Assembly: GCF_002798405.1 (NCBI RefSeq)
Contig: NZ_PGGV01000016.1
Span: 335,228 to 399,227, forward strand
Origin: Glycomyces xiaoerkulensis
GTDB taxonomy: Bacteria > Actinomycetota > Actinomycetes > Mycobacteriales > Micromonosporaceae
Length of the DNA stretch: 64,000 nucleotides
Reading direction: 5' to 3'
Part shown: positions 33,812 to 41,683 of the stretch, piece by piece
Position numbering within the stretch: the first letter of the stretch is position 1
Layout of the letters: every line of letters starts with the position of its first letter
Notes under the pieces: generated by a model
What the model was told of the DNA's origin: nothing
What the model saw: the letters and a program-made list of their open reading frames with translations, nothing else
Databases searched by the model: none
Position numbers and translations under genes: made by a program

Positions 33812-34294
33812 ATGACAGAGGAATTCACCGTCCGGCCGGTCGCACACGTCATCGGCGGCCGGGAGAAGCCCACCGACGACTACTGGGGCGGAACGAAGTC
33901 GATCATCCGCATCGACGACCCGAGGTTCGACGAGGAGTCCACTCGGGGACTGGACGAGTTCTCCCACCTCGAAGTCGTGTTCTACTTCCACCTGACGGAC
34001 CCTGCCGACCTGCACTTCGGCGCCCGAGCCGCCCGCGACAACCCGGCATGGCCGAAAGTCGGCGTGTTCGGCCACCGCAACATGCGACGGGTCAACTGGC
34101 TCGGCGTGAGCCGCTGCAAGCTCCTCAAAGTCGACGGCCTCGACCTCCACGTCGAAGACCTCGACGCCGTGGACGGCACGCCGGTCCTCGACATCAAGCC
34201 CTGGTTCGCCGAGATGGGGCCGCGCGGAGAAACCGCTCAACCCTCCTGGGTCGGCGAAATGCTGGTCGACTACTTCGCCCCGAAGCAGGACTAG
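33812..34294 (+). CDS. TrmO/TsaA-like SAM-dependent methyltransferase
   Basis: Protein of 160 residues of the TsaA/UPF0066 family, whose characterised member TrmO methylates N6 of t6A37 in tRNA-Thr. Family segments are FTVRPVAHVIGGREKPTDDYWGG, GLDEFSHLEVVFYFHL and NWLGVSRCKLLKVDG, then LDAVDGTPVLDIKPW. ATG 33812 is preferred because GAGGAG stands five bases before it; GTG 33791, overlapping the regulator's stop, is the alternative. It is cargo of the mobile element, probably co-transcribed with the regulator. Confidence 0.8.
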   Translation: MTEEFTVRPVAHVIGGREKPTDDYWGGTKSIIRIDDPRFDEESTRGLDEFSHLEVVFYFHLTDPADLHFGARAARDNPAWPKVGVFGHRNMRRVNWLGVSRCKLLKVDGLDLHVEDLDAVDGTPVLDIKPWFAEMGPRGETAQPSWVGEMLVDYFAPKQD

Positions 34295-34307
34295 ACAGCA
34301 GGCCCCG

Positions 34308-35342
34308 ATGACCGAATACGTGCTCAATGCCGAACTGGCGCTCCCAGAGGGTCATCCGGACCTCAATGCCCTTGAGAACGCGGGCGCGACCGCGCTGGTC
34401 GACCAGACGCTCGACCGGGTCGGGGGAGCCGAAACCGAAGACGGCGAGTCGATCGACCTCGTCCGGCACTGGGTCGGCGGCCATCCCCAGGGCGCGTTGC
34501 TGCTCCTGGTCATCGACGCGCCGACGCTGGACGACGCGGAAGGCGGAGCCGAAGCGATCCTCGACGGGGTCCTTGAAGAAATCGAACCGCTTGAAGACTG
34601 GCGGGTGACCAAGTGCGAGGTCAGCCTGGGCGAGGAAGAGTTCAAGCAGAAGCTCGCGAATCCCAGAACAACCCCGGGACAGATTGAGCCTCGCTCCCCA
34701 TCGCCAAGCGACGACCGAGACATGGCAGCAGAGCACTCCGAGTGGGCGGAGCGACTCCGGGGAGAAGCGAAGCAACTGCGCGCCTTCAGCCTCGCGACGT
34801 TTGAAGCTGACCGTGAGACCGCTGAGACCGCAGCCGGGGCTCTGATCTGGTGCACGAGTCTCATCCTCGAAGACCTGTTCCAGGCCCACGAAGAACTGAG
34901 CCAGTCCGGCGGAACAGCCGCTGATACCGATGACACCGTCCTGTGGCAGCTCCCGGAGCGCTTCCGAGAGCACTACGGCGTGCTGTTCGTCAGGCACATG
35001 ATCACCGCCGCAGTCACAGTCTCGAACCGGCTGGTTGAAGACGTGTGGCAGATGCCCTGTTGCGTCGGCGAGGCGTTGGCACTCCACATGATCATCGACA
35101 CGGCAGCTGCCATCTTGCAGGACAACGCCGGTATCGAGGTTGAGGAAATCTATGAGGAGTTCCGAGAACGAGCGTTCCTCAATCAGGACTTCTACTGGCT
35201 CTACGCTGACGACCCGGGCGGCGCAGAAGACGAGGCATCCCTGCGGAGCTGGCTCAGCACTCACGGACTCGACTTCGAGAAATGGTTCGAGCCACTGCCA
35301 GAGAGTACGGCATGCGTCCACCCCTTCTTGCTGGATCACTGA
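34308..35342 (+). CDS. Hypothetical protein, mobile-element cargo
   Basis: Unrecognised acidic protein of 344 residues, starting 13 bases after the TrmO-like gene. The first 110 residues look like a small alpha/beta domain (EYVLNAELALPEGHPDL ... GALLLLVIDAPTLDDAE). A linker rich in Pro and Ser follows, then a helical C-terminal domain with FSLATFEADRETAETAAGALIW and WLYADDPGG. No signal peptide or membrane span was seen. Coding character is good (high third-position GC, good operon spacing), but no function can be offered. Confidence 0.65.
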   Translation: MTEYVLNAELALPEGHPDLNALENAGATALVDQTLDRVGGAETEDGESIDLVRHWVGGHPQGALLLLVIDAPTLDDAEGGAEAILDGVLEEIEPLEDWRVTKCEVSLGEEEFKQKLANPRTTPGQIEPRSPSPSDDRDMAAEHSEWAERLRGEAKQLRAFSLATFEADRETAETAAGALIWCTSLILEDLFQAHEELSQSGGTAADTDDTVLWQLPERFREHYGVLFVRHMITAAVTVSNRLVEDVWQMPCCVGEALALHMIIDTAAAILQDNAGIEVEEIYEEFRERAFLNQDFYWLYADDPGGAEDEASLRSWLSTHGLDFEKWFEPLPESTACVHPFLLDH

Positions 35343-35480
35343 CGGACACATCATGGATCAAAAAATGCAGGGCCATGGATGTAGTCGCAGGGTGCGTAAA
35401 CCGGGGCAAATAGCCAGAACGGAAGCATTGTACGGGTCCGATAGACTACCAGCACCGAAGGACGTTCCCGGGGAGGTGAG

Positions 35481-36032
35481 ATGGAGTTGGGCAGCGACAT
35501 GCTCCAGGTCGGTGTCGAGCTGCGTTTCAGGACGGTTCCCGCCTCGGAGATCATTCAATCCATCGGTCGGCTGAACCGGTTCGATTCTCGCGAACCGTCT
35601 CTGGTCGTCGAGGTACCTACCGGATCTGGCAAGACTGAAGCCCTCCTGCAAATACTCGATGAGTACAGTCGGACCTTCGGTCGGAGCAGCCGATCCGGAA
35701 TCGATAAGCGGGAACGCCTCCGGAACGCCGCAGACGAGCTGCGCAAGGCAAGAAGCGCTCATGCTAGACGCGCGGCTGCGCGAGCGTTCTTGGCGGCCCT
35801 GGCTGACTCGATCCGCGAGCTCTTGCAATTCCTCGGGCGGCTCTTGATCCTGCTCCTTTCCCAGCTAGAGGGGCGGCTGAGTCGAGCTGACGAGGGACTT
35901 TCCTGGAGGATCAGTCCTCGCAATGCCTTCCCACGGATCACACCTAGGGGGCCGAACACCGCCTTCCCCCTGTTCCTGAATCGGGGTGGACACCAACGCA
36001 GTGCGCTGGGGAGCGCCGTACTTGCTGCCTGA
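35481..36032 (+). CDS. Hypothetical protein with SF2-like P-loop motif
   Basis: Protein of 183 residues whose start is well fixed by GGGGAGGTGAG directly before the ATG. Near residue 47 it has VPTGSGKTEALLQIL, which looks like the Walker A motif of superfamily 2 helicases, but there is no Walker B or helicase motif afterwards. The middle is basic and helical, followed by a hydrophobic segment (LLQFLGRLLILLLSQLEG) that could enter the membrane. It is either a small unknown family or a remnant. The codon choice is less GC-biased than in host genes. Confidence 0.5.
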   Translation: MELGSDMLQVGVELRFRTVPASEIIQSIGRLNRFDSREPSLVVEVPTGSGKTEALLQILDEYSRTFGRSSRSGIDKRERLRNAADELRKARSAHARRAAARAFLAALADSIRELLQFLGRLLILLLSQLEGRLSRADEGLSWRISPRNAFPRITPRGPNTAFPLFLNRGGHQRSALGSAVLAA

Positions 36033-36071
36033 GTGACCCCCCGACCGTTCGAGGTCGGAAGGCTGTGAGTC

Positions 36072-36257
36072 GTGTTTACCCTGCCGGACTCCATTCCGTG
36101 GGTTGCGGTCCTAATCATTGCGGTTCTGCTGATTATCCGAGGGCTCTGTATCGCTTTGGTAAGGGCGGTCTGGCCCCAAGACTCAGAACACCGCAAGGAG
36201 TTGTTGGAGCAGAGACAGCAAGCCCGCGAACGCAGGCGAAGGAGTCGTCGACGGTGA
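36072..36257 (+). CDS. Small membrane protein with basic tail
   Basis: A 61-residue peptide starting with GTG at 36072. Residues 8-33 are hydrophobic (IPWVAVLIIAVLLIIRGLCI), and the last 25 are charged and end in a run of arginines. One membrane span with a cytoplasmic tail is expected. No clear Shine-Dalgarno sequence is present, so expression is uncertain. It lies between the P-loop ORF and the convergent integrase gene. Confidence 0.45.
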   Translation: MFTLPDSIPWVAVLIIAVLLIIRGLCIALVRAVWPQDSEHRKELLEQRQQARERRRRSRRR

Positions 36258-36308
36258 GGAGCCGATGGGCAGATTCCATCGCATCCACCCGCTTGACCAC
36301 ACGTGTCC

Positions 36309-37763
36309 TCAGGTAACGAGCTTCGCCAGCTTTGTCTGGATCTCGGTCAACTGCGCGAGAAGCTGCTGCGCGTTCTCCTCGCCATCAGAAACCAAGCTCG
36401 TCGCTTGGGCCGCTTCACCAGAGATTTGCTTAGGGATGTTTCGGAAGCGGACAGCATCGAAGGCATCGAGGGCGGTCTCGTCGGCGTTGTCGAGGGTGTG
36501 GAGGTAGCGCTCCGTCGTGGTGATGCTGGCGTGGCCCAGGCGGGTCTTGACCACCATGAGGTCCGCGCCGCCGTTGAGGAGCCATGAAGCGTGCGCGTGG
36601 CGGAGCATGTGCATCCGGATGTCCACGCCTAGGTCGGCCTCTTCGAGCGCGGGCTTGATGACCTTCTCACGGAACCAGCGGCGCGGTATGTGGCCGTCGG
36701 TCTCCCAGGTCCGAGGGCTGCGGGGGTCGTCCTTGCCTTCGGCTCTGCGGCTGGCGCGGTAGTCGGCCATCGCCCGGCGGCAGTGCTGGCAGCGGCACTT
36801 TCCGGCGGTGTAGGCCGAGGTCGTGCCGTGACGGTACTTGCGACCCTTCGAGTTCGGCTCCGTGAATCCGAGATCGGTCTGTGCGAGTTCTGATTGCTGC
36901 TGCGCACGGGAGTCCTCCCCGTCGAAGGAGAAGATCAAGTCCTCGCTGCCGATCCCATTCTCGGAGATGTAGCCGTCGAGCTTGTCGCAGAGGCGCTGGC
37001 CGATCTTGAACGCGCGCCACTCGCCGTTTTTCGGGTAGTCCTTGACGTGGAAGCGCCCGCCGGTTGGGTGGAACTTCTTGTTGACCTGGACTACCGCTCG
37101 GGCCACGGTGAGCCTCCGGGTGGACCGGTTGATGTCCTTGGGGCGCAGTTCGGTCAGCTCGCCCCAGCGCATGCCAGTCTCGATCGCGACTTCGACCAGG
37201 AGCTTGGACATCTCGTCGGGGAGCGCGTCGTGGAACTGCTGGTACTGCTCGGGGGTGATGATCGGCAACGGCTTCGCCGCGACCTTCTCCATCTTCACCG
37301 ATGCGCAGGGGTTCACGGCGATGACCTCGTCGCCGACCGCACAGTTCATGATGGTCGACAGGAGGATCTTGCAGTACTTCCGGCTGTGCGCGCTCATGCC
37401 GGCGTCCTTGAGGCCCTTGATCCAGGCGCGGACGTCGTCGGCGTAGATGTCGAGCATCCGCTTGTGCTCGAAGAACCCCATCAGATGGGCGTAGAGGGCG
37501 TAGGTGTAGTTCTCCCGCGTGGTGACCTCGACGGCGAGGTTGGGGAGCCAGGACTTCTCGACGTAGGTCCTGAAGGTCTGGCGGCCTCGGACGAGGTGGC
37601 TCCCGCGGGATTCGGCCACCTTCGTCTCGGCGGCCTTCCACTCCTGATCGGCGCGCTTCTTGGTGGGGAAGGTCCCGGCGGAGCGGTGGACTCCTGCGGG
37701 ATCCTTGTACATCGCGGTATAGCGGTAGCCGTCCCGGCGCTTGCGCTTGATCGAGTAACCCAT
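36309..37763 (-). CDS. int: Tyrosine integrase of the element
   Basis: Site-specific recombinase of 484 residues. The N-terminal 60 residues are a basic arm-binding-type domain, and residues 65-165 form the core-binding SAM-like domain. The catalytic residues are Arg199 (ETGMRWGEL), His385-x-x-Arg388 (HMLRH), His411 (RLGHASITTTERY) and Tyr420. Between the two catalytic boxes is an insertion of about 60 residues containing HGTTSAYTAGKCRCQHCRRA, a possible zinc knuckle. The gene reads away from attR, which starts 161 bases upstream of its ATG. No excisionase gene is visible nearby. Confidence 0.94.
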   Translation of the reverse strand: MGYSIKRKRRDGYRYTAMYKDPAGVHRSAGTFPTKKRADQEWKAAETKVAESRGSHLVRGRQTFRTYVEKSWLPNLAVEVTTRENYTYALYAHLMGFFEHKRMLDIYADDVRAWIKGLKDAGMSAHSRKYCKILLSTIMNCAVGDEVIAVNPCASVKMEKVAAKPLPIITPEQYQQFHDALPDEMSKLLVEVAIETGMRWGELTELRPKDINRSTRRLTVARAVVQVNKKFHPTGGRFHVKDYPKNGEWRAFKIGQRLCDKLDGYISENGIGSEDLIFSFDGEDSRAQQQSELAQTDLGFTEPNSKGRKYRHGTTSAYTAGKCRCQHCRRAMADYRASRRAEGKDDPRSPRTWETDGHIPRRWFREKVIKPALEEADLGVDIRMHMLRHAHASWLLNGGADLMVVKTRLGHASITTTERYLHTLDNADETALDAFDAVRFRNIPKQISGEAAQATSLVSDGEENAQQLLAQLTEIQTKLAKLVT

Positions 37764-37778
37764 GGGGTGGTTCTCCTC

Positions 37779-37825
37779 GTACTGGTTAGCGAATGGTTAG
37801 CAGGCGGGTTGGTACTAACCAGTAC
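37779..37825. repeat. TGGTTAG repeats and 11-bp inverted repeat upstream of int
   Basis: GTACTGGTTAG (37779-37789) and CTAACCAGTAC (37815-37825) are perfect inverted copies. A further direct TGGTTAG lies at 37794-37800. The same heptamer occurs near the opposite end of the element at 23962-23968. They lie between the int start and attR, as expected of arm-type integrase sites, and could also let the integrase control its own promoter. Confidence 0.5.
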
Positions 37826-37923
37826 GCGGCAGCACGTTTCAGCACTAGAAAATGGCACATGACCTGGACCTTAATCCAGATTTGAGCCTGCATCTAGTTC
37901 CCTGTACATATGACAGGGCGCGG

Positions 37924-37968
37924 TCGGGACGAGGGGGTCGCAGGTTCAAATCCTGTCAACCCGACCAA
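37924..37968 (+). repeat. attR: 45-bp direct repeat, displaced tRNA-Pro 3' end
   Basis: Exact copy of 23850-23894, comprising the tRNA-Pro 3' half including CCA and one further A. It has no tRNA 5' half, so it is not a functional gene. It marks the right boundary of the element and is the original host copy of the tRNA 3' end. Confidence 0.93.
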
Positions 37969-37990
37969 TGTGATGTCTCAGGACATCGGA

Positions 37991-38022
37991 AACGGTCCGA
38001 ACCTGCGAAGGTTCGGACCGTT
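37991..38022 (+). terminator. Displaced original terminator of tRNA-Pro
   Basis: AACGGTCCGAACC (37991-38003) and GGTTCGGACCGTT (38010-38022) form a perfect 13-bp stem with a 6-base loop, followed by CGTGGTTTT. It starts 23 bases after attR. Before integration it would have stood just after the tRNA-Pro CCA end, so it is best read as the tRNA's own terminator, now 14 kb away from the gene. Confidence 0.75.
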
Positions 38023-38064
38023 CGTGGTTTTCAGCGGGTGGGTCCTTTGGGTGTGCCGGTGAGC

Positions 38065-38425
38065 TGGTAGTCGCGGTCCGAGCTCGGCGATGGTGTCCGT
38101 GATCTCGGCAGAGTCGCGGGAGCCGCGCAGGTGATGCGGCGGGATCCAGGATCGGGAATCGCGTCGGCTGGCCTCCAGATGGTCCATGATGAACACCGGT
38201 CCCGGCAGGTGCGCGATCGGTTCGCCGTCGCGAGGGAATACGACGGTCGTCGCGGCGCTCGTTGGTGAACCAGGTGCCGTAGGCGACCTGGGCCGGCCCC
38301 GCGTCCTCATGCTCGCCGAAAACGAGCAGTGCGTCCAGGTCCTCACGTGCCATGAGTGCTCGGGCGAGGTTCCAACGCCGTTCGCGTTCGGCCGCCGAGA
38401 GAGTCGGCCCGGCGGCATCGTTCAT
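38065..38425 (-). pseudogene. M24 (Xaa-Pro peptidase-like) N-terminal remnant
   Basis: A broken gene of about 115 codons. From ATG 38425 the frame reads ARALMAREDLDALLVFGEHEDAGP and then AYGTWFTNER, the N-terminal domain of an M24 aminopeptidase/creatinase-like protein. The similarity then continues in another frame (TVVFPRDGEPIAHLPGPVFI and DHLEASRRDSRSWIPPHHLRG) after a shift near 38255, and ends near ITDTIAELG at about 38075. The catalytic C-terminal domain is missing. The remnant lies right after attR and the displaced terminator, so loss may be connected with insertion events here. It is not expected to be functional. Confidence 0.65.
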
Positions 38426-38489
38426 CGTCGCGTTTCCTCAGTGGTCATCGCGGTGCATCGCTCGGAGGTGGAGTGGCGGGCGGTGCGCG

Positions 38490-39464
38490 TCAGACGCGCG
38501 TGCCGGTCAGCTTGAGGCTGTCGGTCCAGAGCTGCTCGGCGCGCTCGACGTCGTACGACTCCTCCGAAGAGCGGGCCCGGGTGCGACCGTCGAAGTACCG
38601 GCCCGTGGTATCGGCAAGCTCCGGGGCGGTCGCCAGCCATGCGAGGGCACGGCCCGATTCGGCGGCCGAGTGGATGTTGGGCGTCAACACCCGGCGCAGC
38701 AGCCAGGTCAGGTGTGGGAGGAGATGCTTGGCGACGAACCGCACCGGTGCGGGCAGCGAGCGGCCCAGGGCGGTTCCCGGCACCATGCCGGGGTTGAAGG
38801 CGTTGGCCGTCACGCCCTCGGGCAGCCGACGGGCCAGCGCGTAGGTGAAATAGAGGTTCGCGAGCTTGGACGTGCTGTAGCGGCGCTGCCCGGCGACGAA
38901 CGCGTTGTCCGCCTTCGCCGATGCCGCGAGCTCGCCGCGGGCCAGCGCCTCGGCGCCGCTCCACGCGGGGGCGGGGCCCAGCTTGAGCGCCGGGTCGTGG
39001 GTGTCGCTGGAGGTCACGACCACACGTGCCGGAGCGTTCAGCACCGGTAGCAGCGCATCGACCAGGGCGAAGTGGCCCAGGTGGTTGACGCCGAAGGTCG
39101 ACTCGAAACCGTCGTCCGTCCTGGTGAGGTTCGTACCCATCTGCACGCCCGCGTTGCACACCAAGGCGTGCACCGCGGGGACCCGGCCTGACTTCACGCG
39201 ACCGGTCAGCTCTGCGACGAACGTTCGGACGGATTCGAGCGAGGCGAGGTCCATCGTCATCGCCTCGACCGTGTTGCCACCGGCTGCGGTGGAGGCGAGC
39301 GACGCCGTGGCTTCGCTGCCGCGGGCGGCGTCGCGGACGGGGAGCACCACGTGCCATGGCCCGTGCCTGTCGCCGAGGATCGCGGTGGCCGCGGCCAATT
39401 CGATGCCGCTGGTGCCACCGGTGAGGATGATCGTGCGGGCTTCGCCCGCGGCCTGAAGTGCCAT
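38490..39464 (-). CDS. Short-chain dehydrogenase/reductase
   Basis: SDR oxidoreductase of 324 residues. The cofactor motif is LTGGTSGIE (TGxxxGI), NAGV (residues near 110) follows, and the active site is YSTSKLANL with Tyr and Lys in place. Ser of the triad is in VVVTSSDTHD. The protein is longer than a minimal SDR and resembles the retinol dehydrogenase/protochlorophyllide reductase-like branch. It is divergent from an AraC-type regulator, which probably controls it. The substrate is unknown. Confidence 0.87.
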   Translation of the reverse strand: MALQAAGEARTIILTGGTSGIELAAATAILGDRHGPWHVVLPVRDAARGSEATASLASTAAGGNTVEAMTMDLASLESVRTFVAELTGRVKSGRVPAVHALVCNAGVQMGTNLTRTDDGFESTFGVNHLGHFALVDALLPVLNAPARVVVTSSDTHDPALKLGPAPAWSGAEALARGELAASAKADNAFVAGQRRYSTSKLANLYFTYALARRLPEGVTANAFNPGMVPGTALGRSLPAPVRFVAKHLLPHLTWLLRRVLTPNIHSAAESGRALAWLATAPELADTTGRYFDGRTRARSSEESYDVERAEQLWTDSLKLTGTRV

Positions 39465-39585
39465 GGTCGTGCCTTTCTTCGGTCGTCGCCGCGACGACGT
39501 CCGTCGCCGCTGGTTCCAGTCTGACGAGCAGCAGTGGCACTATGAATACTTGTAAGTCCCTATTTTTTGTGCGATAGTCCCAGCC

Positions 39586-40533
39586 ATGGGCGATCAGTTG
39601 TCCGAGGTGCTCGACCTCGTCGAGATCCGGGGCTTGGTGTCCGGCGGGTTCGCCGCCCACGGACGTTGGGTGGCACGCTCGCCGTGCCACGACGCGATGA
39701 AGCTCATCGCCATGGTGGCCGGTCGGGGCCGACTGCTGACCGACGGCCTCGATGAGTCGGTCGAACTCTCCGCCGGTGATGTCGCCATCCTCATCAACCG
39801 CACCTGGCTCGAGTACGAGGGCGGTCCGCCGGGGGACGGTCCACGCCGGCGGATCAGTCCCGAGGAGAATTTCACCGGTCTCACGGAGGCCGATCGCACC
39901 ACGGACGATGTCGTGCTCGGCACCGCCGTCGACGTGAACTCGGCGGGCCACGAGCTGTTGTTGCGGACTCTGCCGCCCGTGGGAGTCGTCAAAGCCTCCT
40001 CCGCCACCCCGCTGCGCGCCCTCATCGACCAGGTCTTCGACGAAGTCGCCGGCAGCCGCACCGGCTCCGCCTTCGCCATCCGGCAGTACGGCCAGCTCCT
40101 CGTCCTCGCGGTGCTGCGCGCCTACCTCGACCAGGATGCGGCCCCGCCGGGCTGGCTCCGGGTGCTGACCGATGAACGCCTGGGCCCGGCCTTGGCTCGC
40201 ATGCACGCCGAGCCCGCCGAACCGTGGGGGCTGGAGGACCTGGCGCAGGCCGCCGCGATGTCCCGCTCCGCGTTCGCCCGCCGCTTCCGTGCCGTGGCGG
40301 GCGTACCTCCGGTCACCTACCTCAGCCGCTATCGCATGCTCCTGGCGCAGCGCGCCCTCATGCATGACGACACGAGCGTCGGGGCTCTCGCGGCCGACAT
40401 GGGCTACGCATCCGAAGCGGCCTTCAGCACCGCTTTCAAGCGCGAGATCGGCGAATCTCCGCTGCACTACCGGCATCGTGTCCGCAACAAGCGACTCGGA
40501 CGCCGGGGCCCCCGCTCTGCTCTGCCTCGTTGA
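39586..40533 (+). CDS. AraC-family regulator with cupin-like sensor domain
   Basis: Transcription factor of 315 residues. The N-terminal 190 residues form the cupin-type domain typical of AraC proteins next to oxidoreductases (EVLDLVEIRGLVSGGFAAHGRW, then SAGDVAILI). The C-terminal 100 residues are a double helix-turn-helix: LEDLAQAAAMSRSAFARRFR, then VGALAADMGYASEAAFSTAF. It is divergent from the SDR gene with 121 bases between the starts, which suggests that it regulates the SDR. A small hairpin overlaps its stop codon. Confidence 0.88.
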   Translation: MGDQLSEVLDLVEIRGLVSGGFAAHGRWVARSPCHDAMKLIAMVAGRGRLLTDGLDESVELSAGDVAILINRTWLEYEGGPPGDGPRRRISPEENFTGLTEADRTTDDVVLGTAVDVNSAGHELLLRTLPPVGVVKASSATPLRALIDQVFDEVAGSRTGSAFAIRQYGQLLVLAVLRAYLDQDAAPPGWLRVLTDERLGPALARMHAEPAEPWGLEDLAQAAAMSRSAFARRFRAVAGVPPVTYLSRYRMLLAQRALMHDDTSVGALAADMGYASEAAFSTAFKREIGESPLHYRHRVRNKRLGRRGPRSALPR

Positions 40534-40550
40534 CGCCTCTCAGGGCGTCA
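40531..40550 (+). terminator. Hairpin overlapping the AraC-type gene stop
   Basis: TGACGCC (40531-40537, beginning with the stop TGA) pairs with GGCGTCA (40544-40550) around a 6-base loop. The stem is short and no T-run follows, so it is a weak terminator at best. The opposing ADH gene ends 75 bases further on. Confidence 0.35.
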
Positions 40551-40624
40551 CCCACCGCGATCTCGAAGCCTTCGACGCCTGGTTCCAAGCCCGAAACAGG
40601 CTCATCCTCCATCGGTCGGCGGCG

Positions 40625-41668
40625 CTACGGGAGGTCCGACATGTCCAGCACGAAGCGGTACCGGACATCGTTGCGCCGCAGCCTGTCGAGCGCATCGTTC
40701 ACCCGGCTCGAGGGAAGGAGTTCGATATCGGCGGCGACGCCGTGCTCGGCGCAGAACTCCAGCATCGCCGCGGTCGACCGGACTCCACCGCTGCCGGCCG
40801 AGCTGAGGCTCTTGCGCCCGATGAGCAGGTCGATCGTGTTCACGGTGACCTGACCGAGGTGACCGACGTTGCTGAGCGTGCCGTCCATGGCGACGAGTCC
40901 GAGATACGGCGCGAGGTCGTGCGGGGCGGCGATGGTGTCGATGACGATGTCGAATCGGTCCCTGGCGGCGGTCATCCGCCGTTCGTCGGTCGAGACGATC
41001 AGATCGTCGGCCCCAAGCCTGCGGGCGTCGTCGGCCTTGTCTGACGATCGGCTGACGACCGTGGTCTCGGCGCCGAGGGCGACCGCGAGCTTCACCGCGA
41101 GGTGGCCGAGGCCGCCGAGTCCGGCTACCGCGACACGGGAACCGGATCCGGCGCCGAGCGAATGCAGCGGTTCCCAGACGGTGATTCCGGCGCACATCAG
41201 GGGAGCGGCGGCCGCCGGGTCGAGCCCGTCCGGCAGCGGGTGGGCGAAACAGTCTCGGACGATGGACTCGCGGGCGAAGCCTCCCAGCGTGGTGGAGCCG
41301 TCGCGGCGGTCGGTGCCGCCGTAGGTCAGCGTCGGGATCTCGCGGCAGAAGTTCTCCTGCTCTCGCAGGCACATGTCGCACTCGCCGCAGGAGTCGACGA
41401 TGTTGCCGACCGCGACTGCATCGCCGACCGCGAAGCGAGTGACGTCGCCTCCGATCTCGGTCACGGTTCCGGTGAACTCGTGGCCGGGGACGAGAAGCCC
41501 GCCCGGTTCGCGGGCGTGCGCCTCGACGGCATGGAGATCGGTATGGCACACGCCGCAGTAGTCGATCCGCACGGCGATGTCGTCTGCGCGCAGGTCACGG
41601 TGCTTGAGCGTGTCGCGGGCGAGCTCGGCGGCGTTCGGCTCGGCCCGCCACCCGGTAGTGGTCCTCAT
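40625..41668 (-). CDS. Zinc-dependent alcohol dehydrogenase (CAD/AdhC-like)
   Basis: Medium-chain dehydrogenase of 347 residues. The catalytic zinc ligands are in CGVCHTDLH and GHEFTGTV. The structural zinc site is CGECDMCLREQENFC, and the cofactor motif is VAGLGGLGHLAVKLA. The sequence resembles the NADP-dependent cinnamyl-alcohol/YahK-type aldehyde reductases (FAHPLPDGLDP, then APLMCAGITVWEPL). It is divergent from a TetR-type gene, whose operator-like palindrome lies in the shared promoter region. The physiological substrate is unknown. Confidence 0.9.
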   Translation of the reverse strand: MRTTTGWRAEPNAAELARDTLKHRDLRADDIAVRIDYCGVCHTDLHAVEAHAREPGGLLVPGHEFTGTVTEIGGDVTRFAVGDAVAVGNIVDSCGECDMCLREQENFCREIPTLTYGGTDRRDGSTTLGGFARESIVRDCFAHPLPDGLDPAAAAPLMCAGITVWEPLHSLGAGSGSRVAVAGLGGLGHLAVKLAVALGAETTVVSRSSDKADDARRLGADDLIVSTDERRMTAARDRFDIVIDTIAAPHDLAPYLGLVAMDGTLSNVGHLGQVTVNTIDLLIGRKSLSSAGSGGVRSTAAMLEFCAEHGVAADIELLPSSRVNDALDRLRRNDVRYRFVLDMSDLP

Positions 41669-41683
41669 ACGAGCTCCTGATAA

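Larger units (their letters stand above)
23850..37968. mobile_element. Integrated mobilizable element in tRNA-Pro (about 14.1 kb)
   Basis: The element is bounded by the 45-bp direct repeat. It carries a tyrosine integrase beside the right end, a MobF-type relaxase-helicase gene (frameshifted), an HNH endonuclease, and a RiPP operon with its regulator, a TrmO-like gene and unknown cargo. Left and right ends share TGGTTAG repeats that look like integrase arm sites. Excision would yield a circle of 14,074 bp. No replication initiator, TraB/FtsK-like translocase or excisionase was recognised, so it resembles an integrative mobilizable element or a decayed actinomycete integrative element. The base composition of the left 1.3 kb is visibly lower in GC than the host. 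Confidence 0.88.

Noticed and set aside
37924..37968. Second tRNA-Pro gene at the right boundary
   Set aside because: Only the 3' half of the tRNA is present; no 5' acceptor or D-arm precedes it.
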